Of a stretch of 64,000 bases of DNA, positions 58,901 through 64,000 are shown in pieces; positions within the stretch are counted from its first letter, which is position 1; every line of letters begins with the position of its first letter. The notes under the pieces were generated by a model. It had not been told where the DNA came from. It did no database searches and was given only the letters and a program-made list of their open reading frames with translations. The position numbers were made by a program, and so were the translations under genes. Source of the DNA: Nostoc edaphicum CCNP1411 (GTDB taxonomy: Bacteria > Cyanobacteriota > Cyanobacteriia > Cyanobacteriales > Nostocaceae); contig NZ_CP054698.1 in the NCBI RefSeq assembly GCF_014023275.1, forward strand, positions 3,038,001 to 3,102,000, in the 5' to 3' direction.

Positions 58901-61900
58901 TACCGAACTCATAAGCAGTTTGATAATTACCTTGATTTGCCAGACTCATTCCATATAAACAGTAAGCAAAACCAGAGCTTTCTGCATTGCCATATTTCAA
59001 CGATAAGCTGATCATTAATAGAGGCATCAAGCAACTAAGATTTTGATCTCCTCCCATATAAGCAGCTGCCCAAAGGTCAGCTAAAAGACCCATACAAACT
59101 TTCTTTTCTGGATCTGTCATTTCAGGCAGATCGAACAAATCTGCTGTCCGAGTCGTTTTAAATTTAGCTTTTAATTCTTCAAGTTTAGTTTCGATGGCAG
59201 CTTGTTGTTCTTCAGAAGTTACTGGCAAATGCATCCCCATGATGCTCAAACCTTTTAACCCAGCTTCAAAGCCAGATTCTATATTTTCGCCCTGAGTCAT
59301 TTTCAGATGCATCTGAATTCGATAAATATCTGCTTGTTCAAATTTATCTTGGCAATGATATAATACCAAATTAAATAATCTCTCTGCATCATCAAAATTA
59401 CCAGTCAAATATTCACATTCCGCAGATTCTCGATGCAATTTAAAAGTTAGTTGATAGTTAGTAGTCCAACTTTCTTCTATTAATAATTCTCTGCCTAATG
59501 TGAAATATTTAACGGCTGCTCTATAAGCAGTGGAAGCTTTAGCTTTCTTCCCAGCAATTAAATTTAGTTGAGCTAGATCATATTTTTTGGATTGCTCATC
59601 AATTATGTCAATTCCCTCATTTAACTGATTAACAATATCAAAAATACTACCTTCGAGTTCTAATGGTGATGTATTGTTTAAGAGTAATTGTCCAATTTTT
59701 AAATGAGTAGCTTTTCTTTGAGATTCAGGGATTAGAGAGTAGGCAGCTTGCTGAACACGATCATGGAGAAATTTGTAAGAACAGGAGTCAGGAGAATTGG
59801 GTTGTATAAATTCTGAATTCTGAATTCTAAATTCTGACTCCTCTTGATAGAACTTGTAGACCTCATTGGTAGGAATAATCAACCCATCTTGCATAGCTTT
59901 CCAAAAATCTGCGGATGTTTCCACCTGAGATTTTTCATAGACGATCGCTAATGCCGCCAAATCAAATTGGTTTCCCACACAAGCCGCTAACTTCAAGACT
60001 GCTTGAGTTTCAATTGATAACTTTTGCAGTTGAATTGCCATGAACTCTACTACATCATCGGTCAAAGCTAGCGATCGCACCTGAGCAACATCACATTCCC
60101 ATCCCCTTTGAATTCCTCCCTGTGGGGAGTGATGGGAGTTAAATGTAATTAGTTGATCTTGATATAGAGCTTTGAGAAACTGGGTACTGAAGAAAGGATT
60201 GCCTTTAGTTTTACTTAATACTAACTCTGTTAATGGTGCAGCTAATGTTACAGAACAATTCAATGTATCTGCAACCAAATGATTAATAGAAATCTGATCC
60301 AGGGGAGATAAAGTAATCGTATTGACTGTAGCGCCTAATTTCTGAATTTCTTCCAAAGTCAACATCAGTGGATGTACAGGGTTGACTTCGTTATCTCGAT
60401 AAGCACCAATTAACAGTAGATAGCCGATATCAGCTTCGCTCATTAACAAGTGCATTAACTTTAAAGAAGCAGAATCAGCCCATTGCAAATCATCAATAAA
60501 GATCACTAATGGATGTTCTCTTGTCGTGAACACTTGAGTGAACTTCAAAAATAGCGAATTGAAGCGATTTTGTGCCGCACTCCCAGAGAGTATCGACGCC
60601 GGAGGCTGTTTACCAATAATACTTTCCAGTTCTGGAATTACCTCAACCATCACTTGTCCGTTCTCACCCAAAGCAGAGAGAATTTTGCACTTCCACTGCT
60701 CGAATTGAGCGTCAGTTTCACTCAGCAGTTGCCCGATTAAGTCTCGGAAAGCTTGGACAAAAGCAGAGAAAGGGATGTTGCGCTGGAACTGGTCAAATTT
60801 ACCTTTGATAAAGTAACCCCGTTGCCGCACAATTGGCTTGTGGACTTCGTTCACCACAGCAGTTTTGCCAATCCCGGAGAAGCCTGCTACCAAAATAATT
60901 TCAGTACTTCCCTGACTGACTCTCTCAAAGGCATCTAGTAAGCTTTCAACTTCGGCTTGGCGACCGTAGAGTTTTTCTGGGATGATGAAGCGATCGCAAA
61001 TATCCCTTTGTGCAATTGGAAAACTCTCAATTCTACCCGTGTTTTCCAGTTGCTCTAAACATTGTTCTAAATCATACTTTAGTCCTAATGCACTCTGATA
61101 GCGGTCTTCAGCATTTTTCGCCATCAATTTCATTACAATGTCACAAATAACTTCGGGAATCTCCTCTTCCCCCTTGCCCCCTGCCCCCTGCCCCCTGCCT
61201 ACCAAACGTTCCGGTTGCTTGGCAATATGACAGTGAACCAACTCCATCGGATCATTAGACTGGAAGGGTAGCTCCCCGGTAAGTAGTTCATAGAAAGTGA
61301 TACCAAGGGAGTAGTAATCACTGCGATAGTCAATTCCGCGATTCATCCGCCCGGTTTGTTCCGGGGAAAGGTAGGCGAGAGTACCTTCTAAGACATTAGG
61401 ACTGTGAATTTCCTGGGTTTCTCTAGGTAAAAGAGAGGCAATACTAAAGTCAATCAACTTAACTTGCTTAGTTTCCGGGTTAATCAGGATGTTGGCAGGT
61501 TTGATGTCTTTGTGGATAATCCGATGGCGATAGAGTCCATCAAGAATATTACTCAGAGCGATCGCAATTTCCAAGAACTCTGTCAGAGTATATTGGTTGC
61601 TCCCTATTTTTTGGTTCATCCAATCTCTGAGGGAAATACCACCAAAATCTTCCATCACCAAAGCATAGCTGTTGCCGTAAGGTTCTAGACTGTAGGGATG
61701 AACAATACCGGGTAAGTCAAGATTTTTAGCGATCGTATACTGATTACGGAACAGCAACAGTTCATTGAAGGTGGGATACTCCTGCTGAAGCAGTTTGATG
61801 ACAACTGGAAGTTGATCAGCCTCTCGAATTGCACGATAAACTAAGGTTCTAGAACCTGCATAAAGTTGTTCGCTAATTCGGTAGTTCAAAAGCTTGTCCA

Positions 61901-61922
61901 TCGGTTCAACTGCTGTATTCAT
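55968..61922 (-). CDS. giant Ser/Thr kinase - AAA ATPase - GAF - PAS - histidine kinase
   Basis: 1984 residues of the HstK-type multi-kinase architecture. A Ser/Thr kinase (about 15-290) has Lys43, catalytic HKDIKPANI with Asp139, and DFS instead of DFG at 158-160. A STAND/AAA_16 ATPase follows, with P-loop GFSGIGKT (Lys353) and Walker B LVIFIDDLQWADS. A long TPR-like helical region spans about 760-1370. GAF (about 1430-1580), PAS (about 1590-1710), HisKA with His1727 (GVAHEINNPVGF) and HATPase_c (LLANAIDALE, DNGVGMS, GQGTGLGLAIARQI) complete it. Low-complexity insertions lie at about 240-252 and 693-707. It is upstream of the Cache kinase on the same strand. Input and targets are unknown. 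Confidence 0.94.
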   Translation of the reverse strand: MNTAVEPMDKLLNYRISEQLYAGSRTLVYRAIREADQLPVVIKLLQQEYPTFNELLLFRNQYTIAKNLDLPGIVHPYSLEPYGNSYALVMEDFGGISLRDWMNQKIGSNQYTLTEFLEIAIALSNILDGLYRHRIIHKDIKPANILINPETKQVKLIDFSIASLLPRETQEIHSPNVLEGTLAYLSPEQTGRMNRGIDYRSDYYSLGITFYELLTGELPFQSNDPMELVHCHIAKQPERLVGRGQGAGGKGEEEIPEVICDIVMKLMAKNAEDRYQSALGLKYDLEQCLEQLENTGRIESFPIAQRDICDRFIIPEKLYGRQAEVESLLDAFERVSQGSTEIILVAGFSGIGKTAVVNEVHKPIVRQRGYFIKGKFDQFQRNIPFSAFVQAFRDLIGQLLSETDAQFEQWKCKILSALGENGQVMVEVIPELESIIGKQPPASILSGSAAQNRFNSLFLKFTQVFTTREHPLVIFIDDLQWADSASLKLMHLLMSEADIGYLLLIGAYRDNEVNPVHPLMLTLEEIQKLGATVNTITLSPLDQISINHLVADTLNCSVTLAAPLTELVLSKTKGNPFFSTQFLKALYQDQLITFNSHHSPQGGIQRGWECDVAQVRSLALTDDVVEFMAIQLQKLSIETQAVLKLAACVGNQFDLAALAIVYEKSQVETSADFWKAMQDGLIIPTNEVYKFYQEESEFRIQNSEFIQPNSPDSCSYKFLHDRVQQAAYSLIPESQRKATHLKIGQLLLNNTSPLELEGSIFDIVNQLNEGIDIIDEQSKKYDLAQLNLIAGKKAKASTAYRAAVKYFTLGRELLIEESWTTNYQLTFKLHRESAECEYLTGNFDDAERLFNLVLYHCQDKFEQADIYRIQMHLKMTQGENIESGFEAGLKGLSIMGMHLPVTSEEQQAAIETKLEELKAKFKTTRTADLFDLPEMTDPEKKVCMGLLADLWAAAYMGGDQNLSCLMPLLMISLSLKYGNAESSGFAYCLYGMSLANQGNYQTAYEFGTLALKVDRYFNSTQFIPKTNNIFAHTTNPYNQHLKTNLPISQQSFQVCQETGNLVFGVWAVSFLIWAMLIKGDRLSDVYTETEKYLGYVQQVNDTNMLYAFTLQRQFLLNLQDISKNTDLLDNHNGEDIPYIEVWRQKNNFEHGINWYCFLKIQLSYLYGRYADAVKAAEEADKTLASNSGFFPIIQYHFYYPLSLIALYPNATLEKKKQYWEIIREHQQIQKTWANNCPTNFLHRHLLLSAEIARISGKYMDAIESYDRAIAKAKENEYVNEEALANELAAKFYLEWGKERIAQEYLINAYYCYTHWGAKAKVDDLEQHYPKLLAPILQQTRSRSDSEKVSPLTHNETIANIDSIATFHPSISKSITSSSSASVMLDLATVIKASQTLSSEIELDKLLTKLLQVVIENAGADKCVLLLLKEDRLVIEATTEIGQQSTVLQSIFVEDSAEVPHSLIYAVKRSLQTSVIFNTTLSSALIADPYIIHHQPKSLLCMPILYQGKLLGILYLENNLTTGAFTSDRVEVLNLLCTQAAISLENARLYQQAQDTSENLRQTEQFLRLIMDNIPQSVFWKDRNSVYLGCNQKFAEISGVGVPENVIDKTDYDLSWTREESDWYVEYDRQVMESGQAQLNIIETVLQADGKQIWSNTNKIPLKDREGNVFGILGTCEDITAPQQAQQLLQQQKQQLEQALQELQTMQLQLVQGEKMSALGNLVAGVAHEINNPVGFIAGNLEPAKDYIKDLFALIKLYQQKFPNPGSEIEDEIDAIDLNYLLEDLPKLLDSMKLGVSRIRSISTSLRTFSRADKDYKVPFDIHEGIDSTILILRHRLKANENRPAIDVVKNYGKLPLVECFAGQLNQVFMNLLANAIDALEQYNTERSLEAILDNPNCITIQTCVADSGKDVLIKIADNGVGMSPEVKQKVFDHLFTTKPVGQGTGLGLAIARQIVVDAHGGSLSCTSELGKGTEFVIQISTQQQ

Positions 61923-62028
61923 ACTTGATCAACTCTTGTGAAATCAGCTATTTATTTAAAGTAGTCTGCCCAAAAACCAGCTTTTTCTAACTCAGTTTTC
62001 TTTTGAGCGTAGGCGTAGCCAATCGTAA

Positions 62029-62097
62029 ACATCGCATTTAACCTGTGTGATGTGTCTTGAGTTTCTCAAGCAAAACTCCCGCTATTTCCGGTAAAAT
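62029..62097 (+). repeat. 69-bp direct repeat, left copy
   Basis: About 90 percent identical (7 mismatches) to 62661-62729. The last 33 bases, including CCCGCTATTTCCGGTAAAA, are identical. The two copies enclose the toxin-antitoxin operon. Confidence 0.85.
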
Positions 62098-62144
62098 TGG
62101 TAACGTGCTAAACTGCTGGGCGCATTGGCAATGAAATTTTTGGC

Positions 62145-62420
62145 ATGGAATTTGAGTGGAACCCAGATAAAGCTGTTATCAACCTGAAAAAGCATGATGT
62201 CTCTTTCCCAGAAGCCACGACCGTATTTGAGGACTCCTTATCTGTGACATTTCCTGACCCTGATCATTCGATTGGGGAAAACCGCTACATTATTATTGGA
62301 ATGTCTGGGTCAGGTAACTTATTGGTTGTCTCCCACACTGACCGAGAAAATTGCACTCGAATCATCAGTGCTAGAAAAGCCACCCGCCAAGAAAGGAGGT
62401 TTTATGAAGAAGGAAATTGA
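62145..62420 (+). CDS. brnT: BrnT-family toxin
   Basis: 91 residues beginning MEFEWNPDKAVINLKKHDVS, the W-(D/N)-x-x-K-A-x-x-N-x-x-K-H-x-V-x-F signature of BrnT RNase toxins. ENRYIIIGMSGSGNLLVVSH and RIISARKATRQERRFYEEG follow, as in the RelE-like fold. It probably cleaves RNA and is neutralised by the product of the overlapping downstream gene. The pair overlaps by 17 bases. The order toxin first, antitoxin second is as in brnTA operons. The locus is bracketed by 69-bp direct repeats. Confidence 0.9.
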   Translation: MEFEWNPDKAVINLKKHDVSFPEATTVFEDSLSVTFPDPDHSIGENRYIIIGMSGSGNLLVVSHTDRENCTRIISARKATRQERRFYEEGN

Positions 62421-62646
62421 CGAGCTAGAAGACGAACTACGTCCTGAATACGACTTCTCGAAGATGGCAAAAGGTGTAAAAGGTAAGTATGTTGAGCGAT
62501 ACCGAGCCGGGACAAATTTAGTCCTTCTAGAGCCTGATGTTGCCCAAGCTTTTCCGACGGATGCATCCGTGAATGAGGCATTGCGATTATTAATCCAAAT
62601 TGCTCAACGCCAGCAGCTTAACAACCCAATAATTCGTAATTCGTAA
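62404..62646 (+). CDS. antitoxin partner of BrnT
   Basis: 80 residues from ATG 62404 (MKKEIDELEDELRPEYDFSK), with AAGGAGGT just upstream inside brnT. The core DELRPEYDFSKMAKGVKGKY followed by VERYRAGTNLVLLEPDVAQA and FPTDASVNEALRLL is the short cyanobacterial antitoxin type that accompanies RelE or BrnT toxins. It differs from classical BrnA, which is ribbon-helix-helix. The last residues NNPIIRNS and the stop are read from the AATTCGT tandem repeat, so the native C-terminus may have been replaced. A longer frame from 62272 lies in another frame of brnT and is rejected. Confidence 0.85.
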   Translation: MKKEIDELEDELRPEYDFSKMAKGVKGKYVERYRAGTNLVLLEPDVAQAFPTDASVNEALRLLIQIAQRQQLNNPIIRNS

Positions 62647-62659
62647 TTCGTAATTCGTA
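62630..62659. repeat. AATTCGT tandem repeat
   Basis: About four copies of AATTCGT overlap the antitoxin stop and end just before the right 69-bp repeat. Confidence 0.8.
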
Positions 62660-62660
62660 G

Positions 62661-62729
62661 ACATTGCATTTCACTTGTGTGATGTGTCTGTAGATCCTCA
62701 AGCAAAACTCCCGCTATTTCCGGTAAAAT
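62661..62729 (+). repeat. 69-bp direct repeat, right copy (pdxJ leader)
   Basis: Right-hand partner of 62029-62097, ending 37 bp before the pdxJ start. It probably contains the pdxJ promoter or leader, in which case the left copy is a duplicate of that promoter ahead of brnT. Confidence 0.8.
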
Positions 62730-62766
62730 CAAGTTCTGAGGACTGTGGATTTGGGAGAAATTAGGG

Positions 62767-63492
62767 GTGCCTACACTTGGTGTTAACATTGACCACATCG
62801 CCACTATCCGGCAAGCACGGCGGACGGTGGAACCAGATCCCGTGGCAGCTGCGGTGCTGGCAGAATTAGCGGGTGCTGATGGGATTACGGTGCATCTGCG
62901 CGAAGATCGGCGGCATATCCAAGATAGGGATGTGCGTATATTGCGGCAAACAGTGCGATCGCATCTTAATTTAGAAATGGCCGCTACAGATGAAATGCTA
63001 GCGATCGCTCTCGATATCAAACCAGATTACGTGACTTTAGTCCCCGAAAAGCGCGAAGAAGTCACAACAGAAGGCGGACTAGATATTACCCTCCAAATTG
63101 CTAGAATAGGTGAGATAGTCGATAAATTGCAAAGCGCTAGCATTCCAGTTAGTTTATTTATCGATGCTGAACCAGCACAAATAGAAGCATCTATCAAGGT
63201 GCAAGCGCAGTTTATTGAATTGCACACCGGACAATACGCTGAGGCTAAGGACGAAGCAAATCGCCATCGAGAATTAGCCATATTAGCTAAAGGGTGTGAA
63301 CAAGCGCTTCAAGCTGGATTGCGAGTCAACGCTGGGCATGGACTCACTTACTGGAACGTCTATCCGGTAGCTGCGCTTCCCGGCATGGAAGAACTGAACA
63401 TTGGTCATACCATCATCAGTCGGGCAGCATTAGTAGGTATAGAAAGGGCAGTCCGCGAGATGAAACAAGCTATAAAAGGGAATAGGGAATAG
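62767..63492 (+). CDS. pdxJ: pyridoxine 5'-phosphate synthase
   Basis: Last ring-closing enzyme of the DXP-dependent vitamin B6 route, condensing deoxyxylulose 5-phosphate with aminoacetone phosphate. 241 residues, TIM barrel. Conserved motifs are [97 protein letters not shown] and [16 protein letters not shown]. The start is GTG at 62767. The stop lies in the edge of a heptamer repeat (codons IKGNRE are repeat-derived). Confidence 0.95.
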   Translation: MPTLGVNIDHIATIRQARRTVEPDPVAAAVLAELAGADGITVHLREDRRHIQDRDVRILRQTVRSHLNLEMAATDEMLAIALDIKPDYVTLVPEKREEVTTEGGLDITLQIARIGEIVDKLQSASIPVSLFIDAEPAQIEASIKVQAQFIELHTGQYAEAKDEANRHRELAILAKGCEQALQAGLRVNAGHGLTYWNVYPVAALPGMEELNIGHTIISRAALVGIERAVREMKQAIKGNRE

Positions 63493-63652
63493 GGAATGGG
63501 GCATTGGGCATTGGGCATTGGAAAAAGACAAGGAAGAGGGGGAGACAAGGAAGAAACTTGTTCAATAATTCTCCCTTATCCCCCTCATCTCCCCCTGCTT
63601 CCCCTGCTCCCCCTGCCTCCAGTCCCCAATCCCTAATCCCCAATCCCCACAG
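63480..63652. repeat. heptamer and purine/pyrimidine tandem repeats
   Basis: GGGAATA/GGGCATT units (63478-63520), a GGAGACAAGGAAG-type purine tract, then CCCCTGC and CCCCAATC units (63589-63650). No gene lies between pdxJ and 63708. Confidence 0.8.
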
Positions 63653-63707
63653 AGGGTTGTCACTGCGAAATCTAGAAATTGGGATCAAATCTTCAGCAAA
63701 AACTTCT

Positions 63708-64000
63708 ATGAGCGCAACAGAATCTAACAACCTACCACTTTGGGTACAGGATAGAGATAAGGTGATAGCAGAAAGCACTGATGTCGAGTGGCGCTATCAG
63801 ACACCGCCTGATTATTCCCGCTCAAAAGAGAATCTCGCTAAAGAAAGTATCTACAATCACCTTGAAGGTACACTGGAAGCGATCGTACAAAACTTGGTGC
63901 GAACCTTCGAGATGGAGGTGTCCTTCAAAGCTAACCCACAAGAGTGGTTGTCTATTGTTAATGAACAGTTTCGTGTGAGTACCAATGGTGGAGTCGAGTA
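63708..64000 (+). CDS. partial protein running off the window, possibly SnoaL-like
   Basis: From ATG 63708 the frame reads MSATESNNLPLWVQDRDKVI, then AESTDVEWRYQTPPDYSRSK and EAIVQNLVRTFEMEVSFKAN, and it stays open to base 64000 (97 codons). The opening resembles cyanobacterial SnoaL/ester-cyclase-like proteins of ~220 residues (about 0.4 sure). The C-terminal part is needed to decide. It has no visible partner in the window and is separated from pdxJ by repeats. Confidence 0.75.
   Translation, partial: MSATESNNLPLWVQDRDKVIAESTDVEWRYQTPPDYSRSKENLAKESIYNHLEGTLEAIVQNLVRTFEMEVSFKANPQEWLSIVNEQFRVSTNGGVE

Noticed and set aside
62272..62403. Longer start for the antitoxin frame
   Set aside because: It overlaps brnT out of frame; the ATG at 62404 has a strong AAGGAGGT.

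Overview
The window reads as chromosome of a filamentous, phycoerythrin-containing cyanobacterium of the Nostoc type. Evidence is the very frequent HIP1 octamer GCGATCGC, many intergenic heptamer repeats (GGGCATT, TTCCCTA and AATTACG series), phycobilisome genes, cyanobacterial forms of glgA, crtR, ndhH and CAAD proteins, and a high density of GAF/PAS sensor kinases. No rRNA, tRNA or CRISPR array was seen. The species assignment is an inference.

Layout. 1-6.3 kb: end of a proline-rich protein, a glutaminase, a thioredoxin/NHL protein, a HAD phosphatase fused to DUF952, a Uma2-type nuclease and an RluD-type pseudouridine synthase. 6.4-18.6 kb: a phycoerythrin island holding the rod-core linker cpcG, a CpcS/CpeS lyase cotranscribed with an HExxH protein, an nblA gene of only about 55 codons, cpeB-cpeA, and three HEAT-repeat lyase-type genes (cpeZ, cpeF-like, cpeY). 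The island is interrupted between cpeZ and cpeY by a HigA-like regulator, a palindrome-ended repeat element, a DUF1838 gene, a decayed IS701-type insertion with a 4-bp target duplication, and a toxin-antitoxin pair whose toxin carries an in-frame TGA. 18.7-34.5 kb: housekeeping and membrane or lipid genes (glgA, hemC, crtR, a sterol-desaturase-type hydroxylase, a DAGK-like kinase, a metallophosphoesterase, ndhH), plus a large histidine kinase, an OmpR-type regulator and an AraC-type regulator. 34.6-41.9 kb: a stress/envelope block (acidic hydrophilic protein, CAAD membrane protein, BON lipoprotein, duplicated glycine-zipper protein) and a 1040-residue membrane protein built on a roughly 96-residue repeat. 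42-49.5 kb: a hybrid kinase whose first GAF domain has the Cys-His pair expected of a cyanobacteriochrome, an RTX-type protein with an exact 303-bp tandem repeat, and ilvD. 49.8-52.8 kb: a two-gene cassette of an EACC1-like small protein and a caspase-TM-periplasmic-binding-protein receptor. This is the best candidate for a little-described conflict or cell-fate system. 52.9-64 kb: a second Uma2 gene, two kinases with homologous C-termini (one a 1984-residue Ser/Thr-kinase/AAA/GAF/PAS/histidine-kinase protein), a BrnT-type toxin-antitoxin pair flanked by 69-bp direct repeats, pdxJ, and the start of a gene that leaves the window.

How the genes work together. cpeB/cpeA supply the phycoerythrin subunits, with all five expected bilin-attachment sites visible. 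The HEAT and CpcS-type lyases attach bilins, CpcG joins rods to core, and NblA directs antenna breakdown, so synthesis and disposal of the antenna lie within 12 kb. Repeats are a theme: one element occurs twice at about 98 percent identity, each time just upstream of a start codon, and low-complexity repeats have entered coding sequence in frame in the giant kinase.
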